From PUMD01 sp964599275 (lineage in GTDB: Bacteria; Bacillota; Sulfobacillia; SLMV01), in the NCBI GenBank assembly GCA_964599275.1, contig CAZRFK010000021.1:1-25453 (forward strand): a DNA stretch of 25,453 nt, written 5' to 3'. A program made the translations under genes and the position numbers. Within the stretch, counting starts at the first letter, position 1. Each line of letters begins with the position of its first letter. Of the stretch, positions 15,043-22,552 are shown piece by piece. The notes below the pieces were generated by a model, which worked only from the letters and a program-made list of their open reading frames with translations, had not been told where the DNA came from and searched no databases.

Positions 15043-16311
15043 CTATCGCAAGAATCCTTCGTACTGTCGCATAGTCAGCTGTGCTTCAATCTGCTTCATG
15101 GTCTCCAGGGCTACACCCACCACAATCAACAGTGCTGTTCCTCCGAAATAAAGACCGGGCACACCGGTAATCTCCTGAAAGAAGTTCGGCATTACAGCGA
15201 CCGTAGCAAGGAAAATTGCTCCTGGAAGAGTGATGCGAACAAGCACTCGGTCGAGATATTCAGCCGTTGCGCGTCCAGGACGACGTCCGGGAACAAATCC
15301 GCCGTACTCCCGGATGTTCTCCGCTACATCTCGCGGATTAAACGTTACCGCCGTGTAGAAATACGTGAAAAATACGATTAATAAAAAGTACATGGCGGTA
15401 TGGATGCCCGTTCCATAATCCAAAGCCTGTGCCAAGGACTGAGCCCAGGGAGCATCGATAAACTGCGCTATCGTTGGCGGAAATGCCAGAACAGAAGAAG
15501 CAAAAATTACCGGTATTACTCCTGCCTGGTTTACCCGCATGGGTATGTGTGTGGATTGCCCACCATACATGCGGCGTCCAACCACACGCTTGGAATACTG
15601 TACAGGAATACGTCTCCTGCCTTCCTGAACAAACACTACTCCGGCAATAACAGCAAGACCCAGTACACCCAGGACAACGAGATTTGCTATACTGACGGCT
15701 CCCTCACGGAGGTAAGCTGCCATGTTTATAACTCCTCCGGGCACTCGGGAGACAATTCCACCAAAAATTAGCAGTGAAATACCATTACCAATACCCTGGT
15801 CAGTAATCTGCTCTCCAAGCCACATCAAGAAGATAGTTCCGGCAGTCAGGGAAACTACAACACTGGCCAAGCCAAATGTATCTGCTCTGGCCAAAGCGCC
15901 ATGTCCCTGCATGAAAAATGACATACCTACAGCCTGAATGAGACCCAAAACAACAGTAGCGTAACGGGTCCACTGGCTGATCTTTCTTCTGCCCTCTTCA
16001 CCCTCTTGGGACCACTCCTCCAGTTTGGGTATTACTACAGTCAAAAGCTGCATAATAATAGATGCGTTAATATACGGTGTAATACTCATAGCAAAGATCG
16101 AAAATGAGCTGAAAGCACCACCGGCAAACATATCCAGCATACCAAACAGCGTTCCCCTGGCAAACAGCTCTTCCAGGGCAGTTGGATCTATTCCAGGCAC
16201 CGGCACATGAGAACCTAGGCGGAAAACTAACAGCATATAAAAGGTAAACATGATCCGACGGCGCAGATCAGGTACTTTAAACGCCTGTCGGAGTGAACGA
16301 AGTATCCCCAC
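15043..16311 (-). CDS. secY: Protein translocase subunit SecY
   Basis: Channel of the general secretion pathway in the cytoplasmic membrane. 422 residues with ten hydrophobic segments in the expected spacing; family marks include FRLGSHVPVPGID near the N-terminus, ALARADTFGLA, GNGISLLIFGGI and the cytosolic loops RRRIPVQYSKR and FVPGRRPGRATAEYLDRV. The start is GTG placed directly after the rplO TAG, with GAGGTGAT inside the last rplO codons. Standard position between rplO and adk. Confidence 0.97.
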   Translation of the reverse strand: MGILRSLRQAFKVPDLRRRIMFTFYMLLVFRLGSHVPVPGIDPTALEELFARGTLFGMLDMFAGGAFSSFSIFAMSITPYINASIIMQLLTVVIPKLEEWSQEGEEGRRKISQWTRYATVVLGLIQAVGMSFFMQGHGALARADTFGLASVVVSLTAGTIFLMWLGEQITDQGIGNGISLLIFGGIVSRVPGGVINMAAYLREGAVSIANLVVLGVLGLAVIAGVVFVQEGRRRIPVQYSKRVVGRRMYGGQSTHIPMRVNQAGVIPVIFASSVLAFPPTIAQFIDAPWAQSLAQALDYGTGIHTAMYFLLIVFFTYFYTAVTFNPRDVAENIREYGGFVPGRRPGRATAEYLDRVLVRITLPGAIFLATVAVMPNFFQEITGVPGLYFGGTALLIVVGVALETMKQIEAQLTMRQYEGFLR

Positions 16312-16758
16312 CTAGATCACCTCAGCCGTACCGCCGGCATCCTCTATCTTCCGACGGGCAGTTTCACTAAAATCATGTGCCCGCACCGTCAGGGCGACAT
16401 CAATTTCACCGTCACCCAGGATTTTCAATCCATCCCGGATCTTACTTATTACTCCCTGTTCTTTTAGCAATTGGGGAGTAATCTCTTCGCCATCTGAAAA
16501 GCGATTAAGTGTTTTAATATTTACTACTTCAAATTCAGTGCTAAACCGGTCGTTGTTAAACCCTGTTTTCGGCAGACGACGGAACAGAGGAGTCTGCCCT
16601 CCCTCAAAACCAGGCCTCACTCCACCACCAGATCGACTGTTTTGTCCATTCGTACCACGACCGCAATTTTTACCGCGGCCGGAGCCTACACCTCTTCCGA
16701 CGCGCTTGCGTTTGTGCTTCGAATTGGGTGCAGGCTTGAGTTCGTGCAATTTGACCAC
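16312..16758 (-). CDS. rplO: Large ribosomal subunit protein uL15
   Basis: 50S assembly protein with a long basic, glycine-rich N-terminal tail. KLHELKPAPNSKHKRKRVGRG, GRGTNGQNSRSGGGVRPGFEGGQTPL and KTGFNN identify it. I place the start at GTG 16758 (148 residues), eight bases after AGGAGG; a GTG three codons upstream (16767) overlaps that site. Only 29 bases separate it from the rpsE stop, so rpmD (L30), normally found here, is absent. Its TAG abuts the secY GTG. Confidence 0.95.
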   Translation of the reverse strand: MVKLHELKPAPNSKHKRKRVGRGVGSGRGKNCGRGTNGQNSRSGGGVRPGFEGGQTPLFRRLPKTGFNNDRFSTEFEVVNIKTLNRFSDGEEITPQLLKEQGVISKIRDGLKILGDGEIDVALTVRAHDFSETARRKIEDAGGTAEVI

Positions 16759-16787
16759 AACACTCACCTCCTCCGATCTACGATAAA

Positions 16788-17303
16788 CTACGCACTGGTC
16801 AGATCTGAAACCGCTACGCCGCGCAGTTTTGCTACTTCTCTAGGGCTCTTCAAATCCTTGAGCCCCTGCAACGTAGCTTTGGCTACATTAGTAGGGTTGT
16901 TCGAACCCAAAGACTTGGTCAGTATATCACGAATTCCGGCCAGCTCCAACACTGCACGGGCCGGACCGCCTGCAATGACTCCTGTTCCTTCAGAAGCCGG
17001 CTTCAACAGAACGTGCGAGGCACTAAATTCGCCAATAACTTCGTGAGGAATAGTCGTTTTTAATCTGGCTACTTTGATCAGATTCTTTTTGGCATTGTCG
17101 ACGCCTTTCCCGATGGCATCCGGAATCCCCCGTGCCTTGCCGAGTCCGACACCAACATGTCCATCTGAATCTCCCACAACCACGACAGAAGTAAACTTGA
17201 AGCGGCGTCCACCTTTTACCACTTTGGCAACCCGGTTAATCGCCACAACCCGTTCTTCTAATGCTGCATCACCGATTTCTTCAGCAAGAGATCTTCGAGG
17301 CAT
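16788..17303 (-). CDS. rpsE: Small ribosomal subunit protein uS5
   Basis: 30S protein acting in decoding fidelity and mRNA entry. 171 residues: EERVVAINRVAKVVKGGRR at the N-terminus (dsRBD-like S5 domain), VVVVGDSDGHVGVGLGKA, then the C-terminal domain with LKPASEGTGVIAGGPARAV and LGSNNPTNVAKATLQGL. ATG start with AAGGAGGG upstream. It follows rplR by 24 bases and is followed directly by rplO. Confidence 0.97.
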   Translation of the reverse strand: MPRRSLAEEIGDAALEERVVAINRVAKVVKGGRRFKFTSVVVVGDSDGHVGVGLGKARGIPDAIGKGVDNAKKNLIKVARLKTTIPHEVIGEFSASHVLLKPASEGTGVIAGGPARAVLELAGIRDILTKSLGSNNPTNVAKATLQGLKDLKSPREVAKLRGVAVSDLTSA

Positions 17304-17327
17304 AACACCCTCCTTTCCAGTCCATTC

Positions 17328-17678
17328 TTAAAATTCTAATCCTGCATCCCTGGCTCCTTCTGCCAGCGATTCAATTTGTCCATGGTATTTATATCCGGCG
17401 CGATCAAAAACCACTTTATCGATACCGGCTTCCTGAGCACGCTCAGCCACTAATTGACCTACCCGGAAGGCCATATCTCGACCTGACACATCACTTTGAC
17501 GTAACTCTTCTTCACAGCTAGAGGCAGCTGCCAAAGTTTCTCCGAACATGTCATCAATCAGTTGAGCATAAATGTGTTTATTGCTTCTATACACGTTCAA
17601 CCGAGGCCTTACCGGTGTTCCGACAACCTTCTTCCGCACTCTGCGCTGCCTGCGGCGACGCGCACTGTCTCGGCTCAT
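17328..17678 (-). CDS. rplR: Large ribosomal subunit protein uL18
   Basis: 5S rRNA-binding protein of the central protuberance. 116 residues, with the basic N-terminus RRRRQRRVRKKVVGTPVRPRLNVYRSNKHIYAQLIDD and C-terminal DKVVFDRAGYKYHGQIESLAEGARDAGLEF. ATG start preceded by GAAGGAGGA. Lies between rplF and rpsE as usual. Confidence 0.97.
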   Translation of the reverse strand: MSRDSARRRRQRRVRKKVVGTPVRPRLNVYRSNKHIYAQLIDDMFGETLAAASSCEEELRQSDVSGRDMAFRVGQLVAERAQEAGIDKVVFDRAGYKYHGQIESLAEGARDAGLEF

Positions 17679-17713
17679 CAGTTAATCCTCCTTCTTTCAT
17701 TAAACGTCCCCGC

Positions 17714-18262
17714 TTATCCAGTAGTTACCACAGCGGATTTACCCTCTTTGCGCCGTATGTGTTCACCTTCGTATCTTATGCCGTGTCCATGATACGGCTC
17801 AGGCGGACGAATTGCTCTGATTTTTGCAGCAATCTCGCCTACCAGCTGCTTGTCAATGCCCCGAACAATTATGCGTGTCCGGCTGGGTGTCTCTATTTCT
17901 ATTCCCTCAGGTGGGTCAACTTCTACCGGGTGGGAGTGTCCCACGGTAAGCTGCAGCTTATTACCCGACATCGCTACCCGATAACCGGTACCTTCAACTA
18001 TCAGCACTTTTTCAAATCCTTCACTCACTCCCTGCACCATATTCTGCAAAAGAGAACGGGTTAAGCCGTGCATCGAACGTTTTTGTTTATCATTTCCATG
18101 CCTCTCGACTATTAACTCATCATCTTCTTGCCGGACTGAAATTCCACGAGGAATACGATGATTTAGTTTGCCCTTCTTACCCGAAACCTCTATTTCTGTG
18201 CCATCAATCGAAACAGAAACTCTATCGGGTATTTCAACTGGCATATTTCCTAATCGTGACAT
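17714..18262 (-). CDS. rplF: Large ribosomal subunit protein uL6
   Basis: 50S protein near the GTPase-associated centre. 182 residues in two similar halves: MSRLGNMPVEIPDRVSVSI at the N-terminus, then GFEKVLIVEGTGYRVAMSGNKL and the signature GIDKQLVGEIAAKIRAIRPPEPYHGHGIRYEGE. I place the start at the second of two adjacent ATGs (18262), seven bases from GGGAGG; the first (18265) is also possible. A short GC hairpin lies between rpsH and this gene. Confidence 0.96.
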   Translation of the reverse strand: MSRLGNMPVEIPDRVSVSIDGTEIEVSGKKGKLNHRIPRGISVRQEDDELIVERHGNDKQKRSMHGLTRSLLQNMVQGVSEGFEKVLIVEGTGYRVAMSGNKLQLTVGHSHPVEVDPPEGIEIETPSRTRIIVRGIDKQLVGEIAAKIRAIRPPEPYHGHGIRYEGEHIRRKEGKSAVVTTG

Positions 18263-18315
18263 CATTTCACCTCCCAATTCAACGTACACCGGCCAGACTG
18301 ACGCCGGCAGGCAGA

Positions 18316-18714
18316 TTACCAGACGTAAGCCAGTACTTCTCCTCCAACACCGCTGTCTCTGGCCTGACGGTCAGTCATTATACCGCGTGAAGTAGAAAGT
18401 ACTGCTACACCAAGTCCCCCCAGCACCTGGGGTACTTCATCCTTGCCGACGTAAATTCGTAGGCCTGGTTTCGACATTCTCTTGATGCCGCTTATAACCC
18501 GTTTATAGTCAGAACCATATTTAAGGTAAATACGTACTATCCCCTGTTTGCCATCTTCAATCCAGCTGACATCGCGTACAAAACCTTCTTCCTTGAGCCT
18601 TCTAGATATAGCCCACTTCACTTTTGAACCAGGAATATCAACCTGTTCTTTTCTCGCCCGGTTGGCATTCCTAATACGAGTTAACATGTCAGCAATGGGG
18701 TCAGTCATGCTCAT
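18316..18714 (-). CDS. rpsH: Small ribosomal subunit protein uS8
   Basis: 16S rRNA-binding assembly protein; in Escherichia coli it also represses the spc operon. 132 residues starting MSMTDPIADMLTRIRNANRA and ending STSRGIMTDRQARDSGVGGEVLAYVW, both near consensus. The start is ATG 18714, nine bases after GGAGGG; the open frame extends seven codons further upstream without support. It follows rpsZ by 40 bases. Confidence 0.97.
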   Translation of the reverse strand: MSMTDPIADMLTRIRNANRARKEQVDIPGSKVKWAISRRLKEEGFVRDVSWIEDGKQGIVRIYLKYGSDYKRVISGIKRMSKPGLRIYVGKDEVPQVLGGLGVAVLSTSRGIMTDRQARDSGVGGEVLAYVW

Positions 18715-18754
18715 AACGCAAAACCCTCCTTTCAATCTGGGCCGTCCAAAGAAC

Positions 18755-18940
18755 TTACCAGGAAGCTTTTTTAAGACCAGGAATTTCTCCCCGATGGGCT
18801 AGTTCCCGCAGGCAGTGCCGGCAAAGGCCAAACCGACGAATGTATCCCCGCGGCCGACCACAAATCTTGCAGCGGTTGACTTTACGAGTTGAGTATTTCG
18901 GTTCTTTTTTGGCCTTTTCAATCAACGCTTTTCTCGGCAC
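18755..18940 (-). CDS. rpsZ: Small ribosomal subunit protein uS14, zinc-binding type
   Basis: Short (61-residue) form of S14 with a zinc finger of C24, C27, C40 and C43 (CKIC, CRHC), ending REIPGLKKASW-like. It is the constitutive C+ paralogue; many Firmicutes also keep a zinc-free copy elsewhere. The start is GTG with an ideal AAAGGAGGT site. Standard position between rplE and rpsH. Confidence 0.97.
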   Translation of the reverse strand: MPRKALIEKAKKEPKYSTRKVNRCKICGRPRGYIRRFGLCRHCLRELAHRGEIPGLKKASW

Positions 18941-18968
18941 AATCTACCTCCTTTCGGACTATAGATGT

Positions 18969-19511
18969 TTAATTAACACGAAACGGCATACCTAAAGCTC
19001 GTAACAGAAACCGTGCTTCCTCATCTGTCTCGGCTGTAGTTACAATGGCTATGTCCATCCCGCGGACCTGATCAACTGTTTCGTAGTCGACTTCGGGAAA
19101 CACCGTCTGCTCTTCCAAACCTAACGAGTAATTCCCTCGACCGTCAAAAGAGTTAGGGTTAATACCGCGGAAGTCCCTTACGCGCGGCAGAGCTATATTT
19201 ATTAACCTTGTCAAAAAGCTCCACATATACTCACGGCGGAGGGTGACGCTGCAGCCTATCGGGTCCCCTTGCCTGATTCTAAATGCAGAGACAGATTTCT
19301 TAGCCCGGTTTACAACTGGTCTTTGGCCGCAGATCTGGGTCATCTCCTCCACAGCAGAATCCAGTGCATTGGGATTATCCTGTGCTTCTCCCACTCCCAT
19401 GTTTACTACTATCTTTTCCAACCTGGGCACCTGCATAATATTGTCGTATTCAAACTCCTGCATCAACTGAGGGACAATTTCCTCTTCATATAATTTCCGC
19501 ATCGGCTCCAT
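18969..19511 (-). CDS. rplE: Large ribosomal subunit protein uL5
   Basis: 5S rRNA-binding protein of the central protuberance that contacts P-site tRNA. 180 residues with KLYEEEIVPQLM, VPRLEKIVVNMGVGEA, GQRPVVNRAKKSVSAFRIRQG and RDFRGINPNSFDGRGNYSLGL, all consensus-like. ATG start after GAGGAGGGGGG; a second ATG three codons on is also possible. It follows rplX by 16 bases. Confidence 0.97.
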   Translation of the reverse strand: MEPMRKLYEEEIVPQLMQEFEYDNIMQVPRLEKIVVNMGVGEAQDNPNALDSAVEEMTQICGQRPVVNRAKKSVSAFRIRQGDPIGCSVTLRREYMWSFLTRLINIALPRVRDFRGINPNSFDGRGNYSLGLEEQTVFPEVDYETVDQVRGMDIAIVTTAETDEEARFLLRALGMPFRVN

Positions 19512-19527
19512 TTAGTACCCCCCTCCT

Positions 19528-19854
19528 CTAACGGTCAACAATTTCTCCACAATTTTTGCAGTATCTGACTCTACGTCCATCGGCTAAAGTATTCATGCCA
19601 GTGCGGCTGCCCTCTCCGCAGGCGGTACACTTTAATAGCACATTAGAGGCATGAATGGGGGCAGGTCGTTCGACGATACCGCCCTGCATCATTTCCCGGG
19701 TGGGGCTTTGATGCTTCTTGACAATGTTAACGCCTTCAACAATTACCCGATTTTCCCTGGGCAGCACCTGAAGAACCTCACCACTTTTACCCTTGTCTTT
19801 ACCAGCAATAATCTCAACCCGATCTCCTTTTTTTACATGAACTTTGGTTGTCAC
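19528..19854 (-). CDS. rplX: Large ribosomal subunit protein uL24
   Basis: 50S assembly-initiator protein. 108 residues with a KOW motif (VKKGDRVEIIAGKDKGKSGEVLQV) and a C-terminal zinc-ribbon-like pair, C76/C79 and C99/C102. The start is GTG, with GGGAGGT upstream. The 52-base gap from rplN contains competing stem-forming segments. Standard order rplN-rplX-rplE. Confidence 0.96.
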   Translation of the reverse strand: MTTKVHVKKGDRVEIIAGKDKGKSGEVLQVLPRENRVIVEGVNIVKKHQSPTREMMQGGIVERPAPIHASNVLLKCTACGEGSRTGMNTLADGRRVRYCKNCGEIVDR

Positions 19855-19874
19855 CGCACACTACCTCCCTCCCG

Positions 19875-19921
19875 CTCAGGCTCACGGAAAGAACCTGAGA
19901 AGGAATTTAAAGCACCTCAGG
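19875..19921 (-). promoter_or_regulatory. Three mutually pairing segments at the rplN-rplX junction
   Basis: In the mRNA, CCTGAG (19921-19916), CTCAGG (19899-19894) and CCTGAG (19880-19875) occur in order. The middle one can pair with either neighbour, giving alternative six-bp stems. They span the rplN stop and end just before the rplX ribosome binding site. Confidence 0.35.
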
Positions 19922-20275
19922 AGCGAGAGAAATTATCCGCGCAAAGTTTTTCTGCCGCAGCTCTCTGGCTATGGGCCCGAAAATTCGGGTACCCTCTGGT
20001 TCGTCGTTATCATTCAGTATTACCGCTGCATTTTCATCAAAACGGATCATTGAACCGTCACGCCTACGTACTGGTGATCTGGTTCTGACGATAACTGCAT
20101 GAACTACTTCACCACGACTTACCATACCACCGGGGGTAGCGTCCTTAACAGAAGCAACGACCACATCTCCCACATGGGCGTAGCGTCGCTTCGCGCCTCC
20201 CAGCACTTTAATCACGCCTATCTCTCTCGCGCCGGTGTTATCTGCCACTCTTACACGCGACTCAGCCTGAATCAT
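19907..20275 (-). CDS. rplN: Large ribosomal subunit protein uL14
   Basis: 50S protein at the inter-subunit bridge and the docking site for RsfS. 122 residues: MIQAESRVRVADNTGAREIGVIKVLGG, then VVASVKDATPGGMVSRGEVVHAVIVRT and FDENAAVILNDNDEPEGTRIFGPIAREL, close to consensus throughout. ATG start with AAGGAGGAGG upstream. Follows rpsQ by 26 bases. Confidence 0.97.
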   Translation of the reverse strand: MIQAESRVRVADNTGAREIGVIKVLGGAKRRYAHVGDVVVASVKDATPGGMVSRGEVVHAVIVRTRSPVRRRDGSMIRFDENAAVILNDNDEPEGTRIFGPIARELRQKNFARIISLAPEVL

Positions 20276-20301
20276 GCCGCCTCCTCCTTAACCTCTAAAA
20301 G

Positions 20302-20565
20302 TTATCTGGCACGCTCGAGAATTTCTAGTACTCTCCAGCGCTTATGGCGAGATAAGGGTCTTGATTCCACAATCTGCACCTTATCTCCCTCCCGGCACTC
20401 ATTGTTTTCATCGTGTGCTTTGAATCTTTTCGTCTGCCTAACGCGCCGCCGGTAAAGCGGATGCTGCTGTCTATCAACAATTTCCACCACTACAGTTTTG
20501 TCCATCTTGTCACTAACTACTACTGCTTCACGGGTTTTAGGCTTACTTCTGGTCTCATCACTCAT
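20302..20565 (-). CDS. rpsQ: Small ribosomal subunit protein uS17
   Basis: Primary 16S rRNA-binding protein with an OB fold. 87 residues: KTREAVVVSDKMDKTVVVEI, HPLYRRRVRQTKRFKAHDENNECREGDKVQI and ESRPLSRHKRWRVLEIL are the usual blocks. ATG start preceded by TGAGGGGA. It follows rpmC by 15 bases. Confidence 0.97.
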   Translation of the reverse strand: MSDETRSKPKTREAVVVSDKMDKTVVVEIVDRQQHPLYRRRVRQTKRFKAHDENNECREGDKVQIVESRPLSRHKRWRVLEILERAR

Positions 20566-20580
20566 ACTTCTATCCCCTCA

Positions 20581-20784
20581 CTATCGCGCTTCTCGGGCCA
20601 ACTGCCGCTCTCTCTGGACAGTCTTTAGTCGCGCTATGTCTTTTCTGACCTCGCGTATGCGCATAGGGTTTTCTAGATCTCCCATTGCCCCTTGAAAGCG
20701 GAGGTTGAACAGCTCATCCTTGAACGTCCGCAACCTTCTCTCAATTTCTGAATCGCTCATCTCTCTTATTTCACGAGCCTTCAT
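20581..20784 (-). CDS. rpmC: Large ribosomal subunit protein uL29
   Basis: A 67-residue two-helix protein beside the exit tunnel, part of the docking site for SRP and trigger factor. MKAREIREMSDSEIERRL and ELFNLRFQGAMGDLENPMRIREVRKDIARLKT are consensus. Its ATG overlaps the rplP stop (ATGA), so its translation is probably coupled to rplP. Confidence 0.96.
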   Translation of the reverse strand: MKAREIREMSDSEIERRLRTFKDELFNLRFQGAMGDLENPMRIREVRKDIARLKTVQRERQLAREAR

Positions 20785-21203
20785 TCCTCGCCACCATCCT
20801 CACGCTTTACAAACTGGGTTTTAATCGGCAGTTTGTGAGAGGCCAATCGCATGGCCTCCTGAGCCAATTCCTCGGAAACACCTGCAATCTCAAACATAAT
20901 TCGTCCGGGGCGAACTACTGCTACCCAGTACTCGGGGTCACCTTTACCCTTTCCCATTCTGGTTTCTGCCGCAGTTGCGGTGACAGGCTTATCTGGAAAA
21001 ATCTTCACCCAGACTTTTCCTCCACGCTGCAGCGACCGCGTCAATGCTACCCTTGCAGCTTCTATCTGCCGGGCAGACACCCAAGCGGGTTCTATAGCCT
21101 GCAGTCCATACTCCCCGTAAAAGACCTCTGAACCACGACGGTCAAGGCCCTTCATGCGACCGCGTTGCTGCTTGCGGAATTTAACTCTTTTAGGCATTAG
21201 CAT
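20781..21203 (-). CDS. rplP: Large ribosomal subunit protein uL16
   Basis: 50S protein near the A-site tRNA elbow. I place the start at ATG 21203 (MLMPKRVKFRKQQRGRMKG; 140 residues), with AGAGGAGG nine bases upstream; the open frame runs 26 codons further without support. GSEVFYGEYGLQAIEPAWVSARQIEAAR and GKGKGDPEYWVAVVRPGRIMFEI are typical. The first 14 bases overlap the end of rpsC in another frame, and the end overlaps rpmC by four bases. Confidence 0.96.
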   Translation of the reverse strand: MLMPKRVKFRKQQRGRMKGLDRRGSEVFYGEYGLQAIEPAWVSARQIEAARVALTRSLQRGGKVWVKIFPDKPVTATAAETRMGKGKGDPEYWVAVVRPGRIMFEIAGVSEELAQEAMRLASHKLPIKTQFVKREDGGEE

Positions 21204-21870
21204 GGGCCCTTGCCTCCTCTGCGGAGTTTTCATCTTCCATTTCCGGAATAACTTCTCCGTGGTTAATCCAAACTTTAACACCTATTGTTCCATAAGTGGT
21301 GTTAGCTTCGGTAAAACCATAATCAATATCAGCGCGCAGCGTGTGCAGCGGAACAGATCCTTCGGCAACCCATTCACGTCGTGCCATTTCGGCACCACCC
21401 AAACGGCCAGCTACCATAATCTTGCACCCCTCAGCGCCTTCTCGCATCGCTCTTTCCAGGGACTGACGTAGAGCCCGGCGGAAAGATACCCTGCGCTCGA
21501 GCTGATCAGCAACTGTTTCAGCTACCAGCTGAGCATTAAGATCTGGATTATCAACTTCCACGATCTTGATATTAAGCCGTTTTCCGGTCAGATCCTCCAG
21601 TTGTTTTCGCAGCGCATCTACTAGACTACCGCCACGACCAATTACCATTCCCGGGCGGGCTGCATGAACAGTGACTTTCGCCTGTTCAGCTGCTCTTTCA
21701 ATTTCGATCCGTGCGATACCGGCATCATACATCTTCTCTTTAATGTGTTCGCGGATCTTATAATCCTCATAAATCAGATCAGCGAATTCTTCCTTATCGG
21801 CAAACCAGCGGGAGTCCCATTCTTTGATGACTCCCAGACGGAAACCTTTTGGATGAATTTTGTTACCCAA
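21190..21870 (-). CDS. rpsC: Small ribosomal subunit protein uS3
   Basis: 30S protein at the mRNA entry channel. 226 residues. N-terminal MGNKIHPKGFRLGVIKEWDSRW-type start; type II KH domain with the GRGG loop at 78-81; C-terminal domain with GAEGCKIMVAGRLGGAEMARREW. The start is TTG at 21870, six bases after a perfect AGGAGGT, because the usual start neighbourhood has no ATG or GTG in frame. Only two bases separate it from the rplV stop. The open frame continues upstream over rplV but lacks homology there. Confidence 0.96.
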   Translation of the reverse strand: MGNKIHPKGFRLGVIKEWDSRWFADKEEFADLIYEDYKIREHIKEKMYDAGIARIEIERAAEQAKVTVHAARPGMVIGRGGSLVDALRKQLEDLTGKRLNIKIVEVDNPDLNAQLVAETVADQLERRVSFRRALRQSLERAMREGAEGCKIMVAGRLGGAEMARREWVAEGSVPLHTLRADIDYGFTEANTTYGTIGVKVWINHGEVIPEMEDENSAEEARAHANA

Positions 21871-21872
21871 AC

Positions 21873-22223
21873 TTACACCTCCTCCCTTTCTGCAACCACG
21901 ATATTTATGTGGCTGGTGCGCTTGTTGATAGGGGCCGCCCGGCCCATAGCCCGGGGCCTCCACCTTTTCAGAGTGCTACCTTCATCAACATGACACTCGG
22001 AAATATATAGTTCGTCTTCGTCCATCTCAAAGTTGTTCACCGCATTGGCTACTGCCGAGTTCAACACCTTCGTAATCTGCTCCGCTGCACGGCGCGGAGT
22101 ATTGTGCAGAATTGCCAGCGCATCATCCACCGGCTTCCCTCGGATCATGTCAATCACTTTCCGTGCCTTGCGCGGGGCTATGCGCTGAAAACGCGATGAC
22201 GCCTTCGCAGTTTGTGGCACCAT
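21873..22223 (-). CDS. rplV: Large ribosomal subunit protein uL22
   Basis: 50S protein whose beta-hairpin lines the exit tunnel. 116 residues: AKASSRFQRIAPRKARKVIDMIRGKPVDDALAIL, then KVLNSAVANAVNNFEMDEDELYISE and the hairpin LKRWRPRAMGRAAPINKRTSHINIVV. ATG start with an AAGGAGGG site. The rpsC ribosome binding site lies in its last codons. Confidence 0.97.
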   Translation of the reverse strand: MVPQTAKASSRFQRIAPRKARKVIDMIRGKPVDDALAILHNTPRRAAEQITKVLNSAVANAVNNFEMDEDELYISECHVDEGSTLKRWRPRAMGRAAPINKRTSHINIVVAEREEV

Positions 22224-22261
22224 GAACCCTCCTTACCTGCAAACTCAAACTGCCCTGATCA

Positions 22262-22546
22262 TTAACTGACGGTAACTGTCCGTTCACTGTGTTCGCCGTG
22301 TCCCCTGAATGTTCGCGTTGGAGCGAACTCACCAAGCTTATGGCCTACCATATCCTCGATGATGTAAACCGGGACATGACGCCGTCCATCATGCACCGCG
22401 ATGGTATGTCCCACCATTTCCGGCACAATGGTGCTGTCGCGGGCCCAAGTTTTAATCACTCTTTCCTCGCCAGTTCTGTTAAGCTCACGAACCTTTTCTA
22501 TCAGATTATCATCAATAAATGGTCCTTTTCTCATCGACCGGCTCAA
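22262..22546 (-). CDS. rpsS: Small ribosomal subunit protein uS19
   Basis: 30S head protein. 94 residues: MSRSMRKGPFIDDNLIEKV, TWARDSTIVPEMVGHTIAVHDGRRHVPVYI and MVGHKLGEFAPTRTFRGH. The start is TTG, nine bases after GAGGAGG; the ATG at codon 5 is too far from that site. Six bases separate it from the rplB stop, so its ribosome binding site is inside rplB. Confidence 0.96.
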   Translation of the reverse strand: MSRSMRKGPFIDDNLIEKVRELNRTGEERVIKTWARDSTIVPEMVGHTIAVHDGRRHVPVYIIEDMVGHKLGEFAPTRTFRGHGEHSERTVTVS

Positions 22547-22552
22547 AAATCT

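Noticed and set aside
21871..21963. Upstream extension of rpsC over rplV.
   Set aside because: The extension overlaps the conserved C-terminus of L22 in another frame, while the TTG at 21870 has an ideal ribosome binding site and gives the canonical S3 N-terminus.
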